Positions 33,144 to 42,560 are shown, counted from the stretch's first letter. The stretch is 64,000 nucleotides of DNA from Acinetobacter chinensis (GCF_002165375.2 NZ_CP032134.1:1550001-1614000), one strand, 5' to 3'. Notes: generated from the sequence alone by a model not told the origin. Translations and numbers: made by a program.

Positions 33144-35306
33144 ATGACTGCACGTATTCAAAAAGGCAAGTTAGCGATTGCTAAAGAACTTTACGATTTC
33201 ATCGAAAATGAAGCACTGCCAGGTTCTGGTTTGGACAGTGAACAATACTGGAAAAACTTTGAGCAAGTCGTTGTTGATCTTAGCCCTAAGAACAAAGCGC
33301 TTTTAGCAAAGCGTGATGATCTTCAGGCTAAAATTGATGAATGGCACCGCAACAACAAATTTGAATTAGGGGCTTACAAAGCTTTCCTTACAGAAATTGG
33401 CTACTTATTACCAGAAGTAGAAGATTTCCAGATCAGCACAGAAAATGTAGACGAAGAAATCGCATTATTGGCTGGTGCACAGCTGGTGGTACCTGTGCGT
33501 AATGCACGTTACTGCTTAAACGCTGCAAACGCTCGTTGGGGTTCTCTATACGATGCACTTTACGGTTTTGACGTGATCCCAGAAGATGGTGGCGCGGAAA
33601 AAGGTAAGGGCTATAACCCAGTACGTGGCGATAAAGTAATCGCATTTGCTAAAAATTTCTTAAATGAAACTTTCCCATTGGCAAATGGTTCACATGCTGA
33701 TGCAACCAAATATGCGGTTGAAGGCAAAAAACTGGTTGTCAGCTTAAAAGACGGTTCAACAACGACGCTTGCTAAAGAAGCTCAGTTTGTTGGCTTTAAC
33801 GGTGATGAAGCTGCACCTGTAGAAGTTGTACTGTTGAATAATGGTTTACACGTCATTATCGAAGTGGATGCAAACAGCCCAATCGGTAAAACTGACGCAG
33901 CTGGCGTAAAAGACCTTGTTCTTGAAGCTGCTGTAACGACCATTCAGGATCTCGAAGACTCAATCGCAGCAGTAGATGCTGAAGAGAAAGTTGAAGGCTA
34001 CCGTAACTGGTTGGGTCTGATGAAAGGTACGCTTGAAGAGTCTATCGAGAAGAACGGTAAAACTGTTACTCGTACGCTGAATAAAGACCGTACTCACAAA
34101 AACCTGATCGGTGGTGAAACTAAACTTCACGGCCGTTCATTAATGCTGCTTCGTAACGTGGGTCACTTGATGACTAACCCTGCGATCCTTGTAGATGGTG
34201 CTGAAATCTACGAAGGTATCATGGATGCACTCATCACTCCGTTGCTGACGTTTGCTGACATCAAAGGCGAAAACGAAAACAAGAACTCCCGTAAAGGTTC
34301 TATGTACATCGTTAAACCAAAAATGCATGGTCCAGAAGAAGTTGCTTTTGCAGTTGAATTATTCGAACGTTCAGAAAAAGCTTTAGGCTTACCTGCAAAA
34401 ACTTTGAAAATCGGAATCATGGATGAAGAACGTCGTACTTCTGTGAACCTGAAAAACTGTATCGCGCAAGCGAAAGATCGTACGATCTTCATCAATACAG
34501 GTTTCATGGACCGTACAGGTGATGAAATTCATACCTTCATGGAAGCTGGCCCATTCGTTCGTAAAGGCGAAGTGAAAGCTCAGATCTGGTTCCCAGCTTA
34601 CGAAAACCGTAACGTTATGGTTGGTTTACAATCTGGTTTGCGTGGTAAAGCACAGATTGGTAAAGGCATGTGGCCAAAACCAGACATGCTTTTAGACATG
34701 TACAAAACCAAGATTGAACATCCAGAAGCGGGCGCAAGCTGTGCATGGGTTCCATCTCCGTCAGGTGCTGTGATTCACGCGATCCATTACCATCAGTGCA
34801 ACGTTTCTGCACGTCAGCTCGAACTGTTAAAAACTGATGCATTGCCATTGGATGATCTGTTAACACCTCCTTTAGCAACAGATACAAACTGGACTGCTGA
34901 AGAGAAAACCAAAGAGCTTGAAAATAACCTTCAGGGTATCCTGGGTTATGTCGTTCGTTGGGTTGACTTAGGTGTAGGTTGTTCTAAAGTTCCAGACATC
35001 AACAACGTTGGTTTAATGGAAGACCGTGCTACGCTACGTATTTCTTCACAACACGTTGCGAACTGGTTACGTCATGGTATCGTGACTAAAGAGCAGGTTG
35101 AAGAAGTGATGCAGCGTATGGCGAAGATTGTGGATGAGCAGAATGCGAGCGATCCACTGTATACGCCTATGGCGCCAGGTTTTGATGGCTATGCTTACCA
35201 GGCAGCGTATGATCTGGTATTCAAAGGTGGTGAACAGCCATCGGGTTATACAGAGCCGCTACTGCACGCTTACCGTTTAAAATTAAAAGGTTATACAGGC
35301 GATTAA
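33144..35306 (+). CDS. glcB: Malate synthase G
   Basis: Malate synthase G condenses glyoxylate with acetyl-CoA, closing the glyoxylate route used on acetate or fatty acids. 720 residues, matching the large G isoform (E. coli 723), not the shorter A form. Landmarks include RNARYCLNAANARWGSLYDALYG, GLMKGTLEESIEKNGKTVTRTLNKDR, MDRTGDEIHTFMEAGPFV with the catalytic Asp region, and CSKVPDIN. Codon choice looks smoother than in neighbours, consistent with high expression. AGGAAAG ribosome site; no isocitrate lyase gene is near. Confidence 0.98.
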   Translation: MTARIQKGKLAIAKELYDFIENEALPGSGLDSEQYWKNFEQVVVDLSPKNKALLAKRDDLQAKIDEWHRNNKFELGAYKAFLTEIGYLLPEVEDFQISTENVDEEIALLAGAQLVVPVRNARYCLNAANARWGSLYDALYGFDVIPEDGGAEKGKGYNPVRGDKVIAFAKNFLNETFPLANGSHADATKYAVEGKKLVVSLKDGSTTTLAKEAQFVGFNGDEAAPVEVVLLNNGLHVIIEVDANSPIGKTDAAGVKDLVLEAAVTTIQDLEDSIAAVDAEEKVEGYRNWLGLMKGTLEESIEKNGKTVTRTLNKDRTHKNLIGGETKLHGRSLMLLRNVGHLMTNPAILVDGAEIYEGIMDALITPLLTFADIKGENENKNSRKGSMYIVKPKMHGPEEVAFAVELFERSEKALGLPAKTLKIGIMDEERRTSVNLKNCIAQAKDRTIFINTGFMDRTGDEIHTFMEAGPFVRKGEVKAQIWFPAYENRNVMVGLQSGLRGKAQIGKGMWPKPDMLLDMYKTKIEHPEAGASCAWVPSPSGAVIHAIHYHQCNVSARQLELLKTDALPLDDLLTPPLATDTNWTAEEKTKELENNLQGILGYVVRWVDLGVGCSKVPDINNVGLMEDRATLRISSQHVANWLRHGIVTKEQVEEVMQRMAKIVDEQNASDPLYTPMAPGFDGYAYQAAYDLVFKGGEQPSGYTEPLLHAYRLKLKGYTGD

Positions 35307-35329
35307 TTCCAGCTTGTAAACCGTAAAAG

Positions 35330-35354
35330 AAAGCTCCTTCGGGGGCTTTTTTTT
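35330..35354 (+). terminator. Terminator after glcB
   Basis: AAAGCTCC-TTCG-GGGGCTTT, an 8-bp stem (one G-U) capped by a stable TTCG tetraloop, then T8. Confidence 0.92.
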
Positions 35355-35544
35355 ATCAATATTTTCTGTTGTTGCTAGGTTTTGAGTTGTTGTTTAAATA
35401 CTGATTATTATCATTGGTTTTGTTTTACTTTGTGGTAAAAATTTTATATCGGGTAATCATATTTTATTGATGATGTAATTTATTATTCGATTACACACAG
35501 TATTAATAATTAAAAACAGAAATCTGATATTTATTTTATAGATG

Positions 35545-35587
35545 AAAAAACCGGAAGACACCCACCCCAGGTGTTTTCCGGTTTTTT
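35545..35587 (-). terminator. Terminator after the MarR-family gene
   Basis: An 18-bp stem (AAAAAACCGGAAGACACC against GGTGTTTTCCGGTTTTTT, one G-U) with a 7-base loop. On the minus strand it begins 11 bases after the marR stop. Confidence 0.92.
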
Positions 35588-35597
35588 CTGATTATTA

Positions 35598-36062
35598 TCA
35601 GCGAGCCAGGTTATTAAAAATCTGACGTAAACTGTCAATCATCTTTTCTATCTGAAGAGGAGTCAGACCATCAAATGACTGCTCCAGTACGACACTGGTT
35701 AAATCATTAATCTTGTCTGTCATTTCTTTTCCTTTTGTTGTGAGTAGTACACGGGTAATCCGAGCATCATCCTCACAGGAGTAGGTTTCTACAAGTCCCT
35801 CGTCTTTGAGACGATAGACAATCTTAGTGGTAGTGGACATTTTAGAGACCACCATCTCAGACAGATCTGAAACACTTGCATCGGGTTTTGACGCCAGAGC
35901 AATTAAAATACGGCGACGGGAGTTGTCGACACCATATTTTTTCAGAACAGAGTCAACATTTTGCACATATTGAGAGTGCACTTGAGTGATCCAGTAAAAT
36001 GGAAAATTTTCAAGGTTAAAGTCGTCTGTGGATGGTAGAAACTTAGAATACTTCTTGGACAT
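35598..36062 (-). CDS. MarR-family transcriptional regulator
   Basis: 154 residues with the MarR winged-helix layout: N-terminal dimer helix FPFYWITQVHSQYVQNVDSVLKKYGVDNSRRRILIALA, recognition helix region SVSDLSEMVVSKMSTTTKIVYRLKDEGLVE, and the wing CEDDARITRVLLTTKGKEM with the conserved D-x-R. Target genes are not adjacent, apart from the long AT-rich region on its 5' side. Strong GGGGAA ribosome site. Effector unknown. Confidence 0.9.
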   Translation of the reverse strand: MSKKYSKFLPSTDDFNLENFPFYWITQVHSQYVQNVDSVLKKYGVDNSRRRILIALASKPDASVSDLSEMVVSKMSTTTKIVYRLKDEGLVETYSCEDDARITRVLLTTKGKEMTDKINDLTSVVLEQSFDGLTPLQIEKMIDSLRQIFNNLAR

Positions 36063-36878
36063 GCAATTCCCCGCATCGTTCTAATTGTAATTTAATTATT
36101 GTTTCACATTTTATGTGAAAACTTATGGTATATGCAATATAGTTGGTCTGTTTATTATAAATATACTTGGAATTATTTTAACCCCATAATTTTTTTATTA
36201 AAAATACCTGGTTTTTGTGATTGCGTAATTTATTAAAAAGTATTATTCAATATTTTGAATAAAAGCACTTTTCATGAATCATATTGAAATTGAAAATAAA
36301 ACTGGCGGAAAGTAAAATATGACTTTCGGCCCCAGAACTATTTTTCATGTTCAAATGAACGTTATTCTGTATTTTGGTATGAAGTTTTTTATTCATAATT
36401 TTCAAATAATCCTTACATTATTTTAATATGGATTTGTCATTTATATTTTCTGTGTCTCTCTAAGAAATTGCCGCGGCAATTTATGTTTGGGCGCTATCTT
36501 AATAAAAAAAATAAAAAATAAACATATGGTTTTCAAAGTTTTTTTATAAAAAGGAGATCGTATGATGGAATAATCAATAAACTTTTGGTGTGATTTTTTT
36601 ATTAAAATTTATAATTAACAGAATGTTAATCGGGGAGTATATGAAATATAAGTGATCAGAAAATGATATGACTGCTCAGTACATTTCTATAGGCATGCAT
36701 CAATAGATCGTTATATGTGCATTTCTGAAAGGGTTTATGTTTTGGAGCGTTATTTTGAAATTCTGAGTAGGAATGCTGTGACTTTTTGATCGCTGTTGCA
36801 AAAAAGCTTCAAAAAAAATAATTACAAATAGCGTAGTTTATGCATAATAAAAGTAACGCATTTACATAGGTTAAAAAC
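36063..36878. other. Long AT-rich intergenic region between marR and the TerC-CorC gene
   Basis: Over 800 bases, strongly AT-rich with many homopolymer runs. It contains one 18-bp perfect palindrome (36465-36482) and a strong ribosome site (AAAAAGGAG) before a three-codon ORF at 36562. No normal gene is supported. It could carry an RNA or a broken gene, but nothing is recognisable. Confidence 0.5.
36465..36482. promoter_or_regulatory. 18-bp perfect palindrome
   Basis: AAATTGCCGCGGCAATTT, GC-centred inside very AT-rich DNA, is a good candidate for a dimeric repressor site, perhaps for the adjacent MarR protein. Its distance from both genes (about 400-480 bases) argues for caution. Confidence 0.35.
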
Positions 36879-36959
36879 ATGGATCCGTCGCCGTGCGCAG
36901 GTCTTAATATCTTTTCTTTCAACAATCTGTCTGGAGGTCTGAATTCATGGAATTCTTAA
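36879..36959 (+). CDS. Possible 26-residue leader peptide overlapping the TerC-CorC start
   Basis: An ORF beginning Met-Asp-Pro-Ser-Pro-Cys-Ala-Gly and ending Trp-Asn-Ser-stop. It starts 68 bases before the TerC-CorC ATG, is in a different frame and stops 13 bases inside it, so the two would be translationally coupled. A weak AGG lies upstream. The acidic-then-proline N-terminus recalls the Mg2+-sensing leader MgtL. Whether it is translated is unproven. Confidence 0.35.
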   Translation: MDPSPCAGLNIFSFNNLSGGLNSWNS

Positions 36960-38470
36960 TGGACCCTGGTATCTGGATTGGTCTTCTTACTCTTATTGTT
37001 CTTGAAATTGTACTGGGTATTGATAACTTAGTATTCATCGCTATTCTTGCTGATAAACTTCCACCTGAACAACGTGATAAAGCTCGGGTCATTGGCTTAT
37101 CTTTAGCTTTGATCATGCGTCTGGGGCTGTTATTTGCAATTTCCTGGTTGGTTACATTAACCAAACCACTGATCTCCGTATTTGACTGGACTTTTTCCGG
37201 TCGGGATCTGATTCTCTTATTTGGTGGTCTGTTCCTGGTCTATAAGGCTGTAACTGAGTTACATGAAAAAATGGAAGGGAAGCCTGAAGTTAAAGTCACT
37301 AGTAATGTGGTTTATGCCGGTTTTACGGCAGTTGTTGCTCAGATTGTGATTCTTGATGCTGTCTTTTCACTGGACTCGGTGATTACAGCCATCGGTATGG
37401 TTGACAATATTTATGTCATGATGGCAGCGATGATCGTTGCAATGGTCGTGATGCTGATAGCTTCCAAACCATTAACGACATTTGTAAACCGACATCCAAC
37501 AGTGGTTATTCTGTGTCTGAGTTTCCTGTTGCTGATTGGTATCAGTTTGATAGCCGAAGGTTTTGGTTTCCATATTCCTAAAGGATACATCTACTCAGGT
37601 ATTGGTGTTGCCATTGTAATTGAGGCTTTCAACCAGTTCTCTAAACGCAATGTTGAAAAGCATGAATCTAAAATACCTTTACGTCACCGTACTGCAGATT
37701 CGATTCTGAGACTGATGGGTGGGAAGGTTGAAGATGATTATGACGTTCGCGCTGGAGAAGCTCAGGAAGCCTTTGCTGATGAAGAGCGTTATATGATTGG
37801 TGGTGTTCTGACACTGGCTGAGCGTTCTGTTGCATCTATTATGACCCCAAGAAACCAGATTTCATGGGTGAATCTGGAGGATTCTCCAGAGCAGATCCGT
37901 GAACAGGTACTGGCTGTTCCGCACAGTCTGTTTCCTGTCTGCAGAGGTAGTCTGGATAAGGTGATCAGTATTGTCCGTGCGAAAGAGTTGCTGGATGTGG
38001 TTGATGACAGTGAAGGCTTAAAAGATCTGATCAAACGACAGCGCCCGATCTACATTTTCGAAAAAATGAAAGTGATTGATGCGATTAACACTCTGAGAAC
38101 CTCCAAAGGTTCATTGGTTATGGTCAGCGATGAGTTTGGTAATGTTCAGGGGCTTATATCGCCACTGGATGTGTTTGAAGCAATTGCAGGGGAATTCCCT
38201 GATGCTGACGAACAGCTGGACCTGGTCAGGATTGATGATGAAACCTGGAAAGCGACAGGCATGCTGGATATTTATCAGCTTGAGCTTGAACTGGGTATGC
38301 TGGATCTGGTTGAGGAAGATGAAGGTTATATCAGTGTGGCTGGATTGATCCTGGAAAAAACTCACGGCACTGTAGAAGTGGGCACACAGCTGGATTTTAA
38401 TGGTGTACATTTTGAAGTGACGGAACTTGATGGAAACAGAATCAAGACTGTAATAATTAAATACCGTTAA
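36947..38470 (+). CDS. TerC-CBS-CorC/HlyC domain membrane protein
   Basis: 507 residues in three modules. An N-terminal TerC domain (about 1-235, seven spans) has EIVLGIDNLVFIAILADKLP and a second IVILDAVFSLDSVITAIGMV, each with the acidic residues that bind metal in TerC proteins. A CBS pair follows (about 290-415, MTPRNQISWVN and FEKMKVIDAINTLR). A C-terminal CorC/HlyC transporter-associated domain closes the chain. The architecture matches E. coli YegH/YoaE. TerC members export Mn2+ and CorC domains are linked to Mg2+/Co2+, so metal-ion handling is likely. GGAGGT ribosome site. Confidence 0.92.
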   Translation: MEFLMDPGIWIGLLTLIVLEIVLGIDNLVFIAILADKLPPEQRDKARVIGLSLALIMRLGLLFAISWLVTLTKPLISVFDWTFSGRDLILLFGGLFLVYKAVTELHEKMEGKPEVKVTSNVVYAGFTAVVAQIVILDAVFSLDSVITAIGMVDNIYVMMAAMIVAMVVMLIASKPLTTFVNRHPTVVILCLSFLLLIGISLIAEGFGFHIPKGYIYSGIGVAIVIEAFNQFSKRNVEKHESKIPLRHRTADSILRLMGGKVEDDYDVRAGEAQEAFADEERYMIGGVLTLAERSVASIMTPRNQISWVNLEDSPEQIREQVLAVPHSLFPVCRGSLDKVISIVRAKELLDVVDDSEGLKDLIKRQRPIYIFEKMKVIDAINTLRTSKGSLVMVSDEFGNVQGLISPLDVFEAIAGEFPDADEQLDLVRIDDETWKATGMLDIYQLELELGMLDLVEEDEGYISVAGLILEKTHGTVEVGTQLDFNGVHFEVTELDGNRIKTVIIKYR

Positions 38471-38486
38471 TTCTGGTTTGTATTAT

Positions 38487-38518
38487 AAAAAAGCTCTGTT
38501 CATACAGGGCTTTTTTAT
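38487..38518 (+). terminator. Terminator after the TerC-CorC gene
   Basis: AAAAAAGCTCTGT / ACAGGGCTTTTTT, a 13-bp stem with one G-U and a TCAT loop. Confidence 0.9.
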
Positions 38519-38605
38519 TTTTAGCAGTTAAATCTGTCAGAGATAATATGCCTGTATTCTTTTATATGGGCAGTTTATATCGTTGATGAATCTTTTAACT
38601 GGATC

Positions 38606-38639
38606 AAAAAAACAGGTAACTGGAATTACCTGTTTTTTT
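38606..38639 (-). terminator. Terminator after the lipoprotein gene
   Basis: A 14-bp perfect stem, AAAAAAACAGGTAA / TTACCTGTTTTTTT, with a 6-base loop. On the minus strand it lies about 30 bases past the lipoprotein stop. Confidence 0.88.
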
Positions 38640-38671
38640 TAGTCATAATGGAAATATTGAGTAACTTCGAC

Positions 38672-39205
38672 TCAGGTTTTATTCATACGGCGAATAAAAA
38701 GTTTGTAGGCATTGGATTGTTTGCCGTTATTCAGAAGGTAATTGGTTATTTCACCTTTGTTGGTGGAAAGTTTCAACTGAACATTTTCTGCATCTTTCAG
38801 TCGTTTGAGGAAGCTGAAAGGAACGGAAACATAGTTTGAAGAATCAATGACTGTAGATTCTGGGACAGTACGGTATTTTGTGGAAAATTCAGGAATATAA
38901 GGGTAGTTCTGCCCATCAATGATGAAAAGAAACTTTTGAATGTCATATTTTTCTTTGTCATAAATATCAATGTTGATTTTATAAAGCTGGTCAGCAGTCT
39001 GTTTCCAGTCGACTGAAAGTTCTGGACAGATTAAACCTGGTTCACAGGTCACCTGACCACGTGTAAGTACTTTGGTCGGGTCGGCTGACATTTCAAAGCT
39101 GCTGTTTGCAATCTGAGCGTACTTGCCCGTTGGCTTGCTTGAAGTGACAATACATCCTGACAGTGCTAAAGGCAGAGCAGCTGCTGCAATATAGAATAAT
39201 TTCAT
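38672..39205 (-). CDS. Hypothetical lipoprotein
   Basis: 177 residues with a lipoprotein signal peptide: MKLFYIAAAALPLALSGC, where LSGC is the lipobox and Cys18 the acylated residue. The mature part has a second Cys pair (TCEPGLICPEL) and a mixed beta pattern but no recognised domain. It is expected to be anchored in the outer or inner membrane facing the periplasm. AGGAA ribosome site. A single gene closed by a strong terminator. Confidence 0.78.
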   Translation of the reverse strand: MKLFYIAAAALPLALSGCIVTSSKPTGKYAQIANSSFEMSADPTKVLTRGQVTCEPGLICPELSVDWKQTADQLYKINIDIYDKEKYDIQKFLFIIDGQNYPYIPEFSTKYRTVPESTVIDSSNYVSVPFSFLKRLKDAENVQLKLSTNKGEITNYLLNNGKQSNAYKLFIRRMNKT

Positions 39206-39406
39206 TATGTTGTTCCTGTTCGTTTATTGTATTTAACAAGTTGTTTTAATTGTGCTTACTATCTTACATTTTTAACTTTATGTAAAGTGTGTCACAAAGT
39301 TATTTTTCAATTTAAGATGAAGGGTGCTTTTTTATTTATGAAAAATAAAGGGCACATAAAAATGCGCCCTTTATTTTCAGTTTTCATTTTAAGTGATTAA
39401 CAGCAC

Positions 39407-39703
39407 TTAACTTAAAAACCAGGTGTAATAGCCCCAGATCATCAAAGGCCATGAAACCAAAGGACTGAATAACCATTTCCATAGACTGAAACGGGGTATA
39501 AAACCTACACCGTGTATAAAGCCTCCAGATATTCCTATCATGATCAGCATCATTGCACGGTGGCTGTATGCACCATTGGCATCCAGCATTGCTGCCGGGT
39601 GTACCAGTAAGACAGCTGCAAGTGGCAATGCCAACAGAAAAGAGATGGCCATTGCTATTTTATTTGGCGATTTTGTTTCCTGGTTCATTGCTGCTTCAGT
39701 CAT
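39407..39703 (-). CDS. ybgE: Cyd operon protein YbgE
   Basis: A 98-residue membrane protein with about three spans. The signature HRAMMLIMIGISGGFIHGVGFIPRFSLWKWLFSP matches YbgE proteins that follow cydABX. It is the last gene of the bd oxidase operon. Its exact role is unknown (assembly or stability of the oxidase). The ATG lies 3 bases past the cydX stop, with GAGGAA inside the end of cydX as ribosome site, so translation is coupled. Confidence 0.88.
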   Translation of the reverse strand: MTEAAMNQETKSPNKIAMAISFLLALPLAAVLLVHPAAMLDANGAYSHRAMMLIMIGISGGFIHGVGFIPRFSLWKWLFSPLVSWPLMIWGYYTWFLS

Positions 39704-39706
39704 CTT

Positions 39707-39808
39707 TTATTCCTCATCCATATCATGATGATGTTCAATATACAGTGCGCTGAGTACACCTGCGAAACATGCCATCAAAATACCGAGAATCCAAGCGAAA
39801 TACCACAT
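39707..39808 (-). CDS. cydX: Cytochrome bd oxidase small subunit CydX
   Basis: A 33-residue single-span protein beginning MWYFAWILG, the diagnostic CydX start, with an acidic/histidine tail (EHHHDMDEE). CydX stabilises the haem b558/d region of the CydAB complex in the inner membrane. It follows cydB by 23 bases, has GGAGAA as ribosome site and runs into ybgE. It is easily missed because of its size. Confidence 0.95.
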   Translation of the reverse strand: MWYFAWILGILMACFAGVLSALYIEHHHDMDEE

Positions 39809-39831
39809 AATACGTTCTCCGTGCATAGCCC

Positions 39832-40977
39832 TTAGTACAGGCTATGCGTATTTTCCTGAATATGTTTTTTAGTAATAACGCCCCACATTTTATAGTAGCA
39901 CCATGTTGTGTACAGTAGAATGAGTGGAACGAAAATACATGCCGCAACAGTCATTACAACCAGTGTATTTTTACTGGAAACAGCATCCCACATAGTCAGA
40001 CTTACAACAGGGTTGATGCTTGATGGCATCAGGAATGGGAACAGGGCAAAACCTGCAGTCAGAATTGCACCGGTCACTGCCAGGCTACTGCCAGTGAAAG
40101 CAAGACCTGCTTTATTTTTACCACCTGCAAGAATAATGATCAGTGCGCCCAGAATTGCCATAACAGGTGCAATGATTGTTACAGGGTAAGTAGTGTAGTT
40201 GTTCATCCAGCCTGGGTTTGCATCAGTTAATACCTGTTTTGCAAATGGGTTGGCAGCACCATTGGTGTCAAATGGAGTAACCAGTGTGTATCCCTGGATA
40301 TTGCCAAAATAGAGCCATGCACCTGCCGCAAGGAAGCAGACCAGGAAAACAATACCCATGATCTGAGTTGCTTTTGCTGAGCGTTGACGAAGATCACCAT
40401 CAGTACGAAGCATTAACCATGCACCACCATGAGCACATAGCATGGACAGGCTGACAATACCGCAAATGAGCGCAAACGGGTTGAGCAGGGCAAAGAAACT
40501 GCCTGTGTAATGTGAGCGGACTGTTTCATCCAGGGTAAACGGAACACCCAGGAACATGTTTCCGAATGCAACACCGAAAACCAGTGCAGGTACAGCACCA
40601 CCGACACACAGACCCCAGTCCCATGAAGTACGCCATTTCGTATTTTCAAGTTTGGAGCGGTAGTCAAAGCCTACAGGTCTGAGGAAGAGGGCAAACAAGA
40701 CCAGTAACAGTGCCCAGTACATGCCTGAGAATGCAGTTGCATAAACCATTGGCCATGCTGCGAACAGTGCGCCACCAGCGGTAATAAACCAGACCTGGTT
40801 ACCGTCCCAGTGTGGAGCAATCGTGTTGATTGCTGCACGGCGTTCTTCGTCATTTTTTCCAACGAATGGCATGATTGCCATCGAGCCCATATCGAAACCA
40901 TCGGTCAGAGCAAAACCAATCAGCAGTACGCCAACAAGTACCCACCAGATAATTTTGAGAAGTTCATATTCGATCAT
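39832..40977 (-). CDS. cydB: Cytochrome bd ubiquinol oxidase subunit II
   Basis: The 381-residue subunit II of the high-affinity quinol oxidase, with about nine spans. Recognisable blocks are ALTDGFDMGSMAIMPFVGKNDEERRAAINTIAPHWDGNQVWF near the N-terminus, GMYWALLLVLFALFLRPVGFDYR, and DAVSSKNTLVVM late in the chain. Its ATG overlaps the cydA stop (ATGA), which is typical of translational coupling. Subunit II carries no haem but supports assembly. Confidence 0.97.
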   Translation of the reverse strand: MIEYELLKIIWWVLVGVLLIGFALTDGFDMGSMAIMPFVGKNDEERRAAINTIAPHWDGNQVWFITAGGALFAAWPMVYATAFSGMYWALLLVLFALFLRPVGFDYRSKLENTKWRTSWDWGLCVGGAVPALVFGVAFGNMFLGVPFTLDETVRSHYTGSFFALLNPFALICGIVSLSMLCAHGGAWLMLRTDGDLRQRSAKATQIMGIVFLVCFLAAGAWLYFGNIQGYTLVTPFDTNGAANPFAKQVLTDANPGWMNNYTTYPVTIIAPVMAILGALIIILAGGKNKAGLAFTGSSLAVTGAILTAGFALFPFLMPSSINPVVSLTMWDAVSSKNTLVVMTVAACIFVPLILLYTTWCYYKMWGVITKKHIQENTHSLY

Positions 40978-42560
40978 GATTGAGCCTCCTCAGTCGCATT
41001 GTTTTGTGCTTCAAGTTTTTCGAAATGATATTTACCGGTATGCAGTGAACTTGGACCCAGACGAGAGAATTTAATCATCAGGTACATTTCAATAATCAGC
41101 AGAACAGTATAGAAAGTTGCCAGGGCAGCAATAGAGCCCATCACATCACCAGTACTTAAGCTTGATGCTGAAAGGTGTGTAGGCAGAACTTCACCGATAG
41201 TCCAAGGCTGACGACCAACTTCTGCAACGTACCAGCCTGTCTGTGCAGCAACCCACGGTAACGGTAAAGAGAACAGCGCAAATTTAAGTAACCACGGTTT
41301 GTTTTCTGCATTACGTTTTGCCACAGCAACAGTTGCAATAATGAACAGAAGCAACATGAGGAAGCCTGAAGCAACCATTGCACGGAATGCCCAGAACAGA
41401 CTTGGAACATGCGGAATGGTGTCCTTTGCAGCAGATTTGATGTGAGCATCAGTAGCATCTACAACATTCGGCGTATATTTCTTCAGCAGTAAGCCGTATC
41501 CGAGGTCTTTCTGAGATTCTTCAAATGCAGCTTTCAGTTCAGCTGATGTATCACCGGCACGCAGTTTTTCCAGCTGTGAGTATGCAACCATACCGTTACG
41601 GATACGACCTTCGTGTTCTGAAATGAGATCCTTGATACCCATAACCTGAGTGTCAGTTGAACGCGTTGCAATCAGACCCATCACATAAGGAATTTTGACT
41701 GCATAATCAGTTGTCATGGTTTCTTCGTTAGGAACACCGAACAGTGTAAATGCCGCTGGAGCAGGATGTGTATCCCATTCAGCTTCAATTGCAGCCAGTT
41801 TGGTTTTCTGAACGTCACCAATTTCATAACCTGATTCATCACCGAGTAAAATGACGGATAATGTAGATGCAAGACCAAAAATTGCTGCGATAGCAAAAGA
41901 GCGGCGTGCAAAAGGAACATCACGTTTTTTCAGCAGATAGAAGCTGGAAATTGCAAGGACGAAAATTGCACCTGTGACATAACCTGCAGAAACAGTGTGT
42001 ACAAACTTAACCTGTGCGACAGGGTTGAAAATCAGTGCACCAAAGTCCACCATTTCCATACGCATGGTTTCATAGTTGAACTTTGATCCAACAGGGTTCT
42101 GCATCCAGCCGTTTGCAACCAGAATCCATAAAGCAGACATGTTTGAGCCGAGTGCCACCAGCCACGTTACTGCAAGATGCTGGACTTTGGATAAGCGATC
42201 CCAACCAAAGAAAAACAGACCAATAAAGGTGGACTCAAGGAAGAATGCCATCAGGCCTTCAATTGCCAGGGGAGCTCCGAAAATATCACCGACATAATGT
42301 GAGTAATATGCCCAGTTGGTACCGAACTGGAATTCCATGGTCAAACCGGTAGTAACACCTAAAGCGAAGTTAATACCGAAAAGTTTTCCCCAGAATTTAG
42401 TCATGTCTTTATAGATTTCTTTGCCTGAAATCACGTATGTGGTTTCCATGATGGCAAGAATAAAGGCAAGACCTAAAGTCAGTGGAACAAAAATAAAGTG
42501 ATACATCGCGGTCATAGCGAACTGGAACCGCGAGAGATCGACCACGCTTTCAGAAATCAT
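40974..42560 (-). CDS. cydA: Cytochrome bd ubiquinol oxidase subunit I
   Basis: The 528-residue haem-bearing subunit that oxidises ubiquinol and reduces oxygen at low O2 tension. Probable haem ligands are His21 (in MTAMYHFIFVPL) and His188 (in KFVHTVSAGYVTG). The signature GRQPWTIGEVLPT is at 449-461, and the quinol (Q) loop before it is of full length. ATG 42560 is used: AAGGAG lies upstream, and it overlaps the cydP stop by one base (TGATG). The chain is close to the E. coli CydA length. Confidence 0.97.
   Translation of the reverse strand: MISESVVDLSRFQFAMTAMYHFIFVPLTLGLAFILAIMETTYVISGKEIYKDMTKFWGKLFGINFALGVTTGLTMEFQFGTNWAYYSHYVGDIFGAPLAIEGLMAFFLESTFIGLFFFGWDRLSKVQHLAVTWLVALGSNMSALWILVANGWMQNPVGSKFNYETMRMEMVDFGALIFNPVAQVKFVHTVSAGYVTGAIFVLAISSFYLLKKRDVPFARRSFAIAAIFGLASTLSVILLGDESGYEIGDVQKTKLAAIEAEWDTHPAPAAFTLFGVPNEETMTTDYAVKIPYVMGLIATRSTDTQVMGIKDLISEHEGRIRNGMVAYSQLEKLRAGDTSAELKAAFEESQKDLGYGLLLKKYTPNVVDATDAHIKSAAKDTIPHVPSLFWAFRAMVASGFLMLLLFIIATVAVAKRNAENKPWLLKFALFSLPLPWVAAQTGWYVAEVGRQPWTIGEVLPTHLSASSLSTGDVMGSIAALATFYTVLLIIEMYLMIKFSRLGPSSLHTGKYHFEKLEAQNNATEEAQS

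Noticed and set aside
36562..36573. Three-codon ORF after a strong Shine-Dalgarno
   Set aside because: Too short to claim as a gene; may be an accident or a remnant.
36620..36650. Possible yybP-ykoY manganese riboswitch before the TerC-CorC gene (CGGGGAGTATATG)
   Set aside because: Only a short GGGGAGTA-like string is present; the paired helices and second conserved loop are not visible, and it lies about 300 bases upstream.
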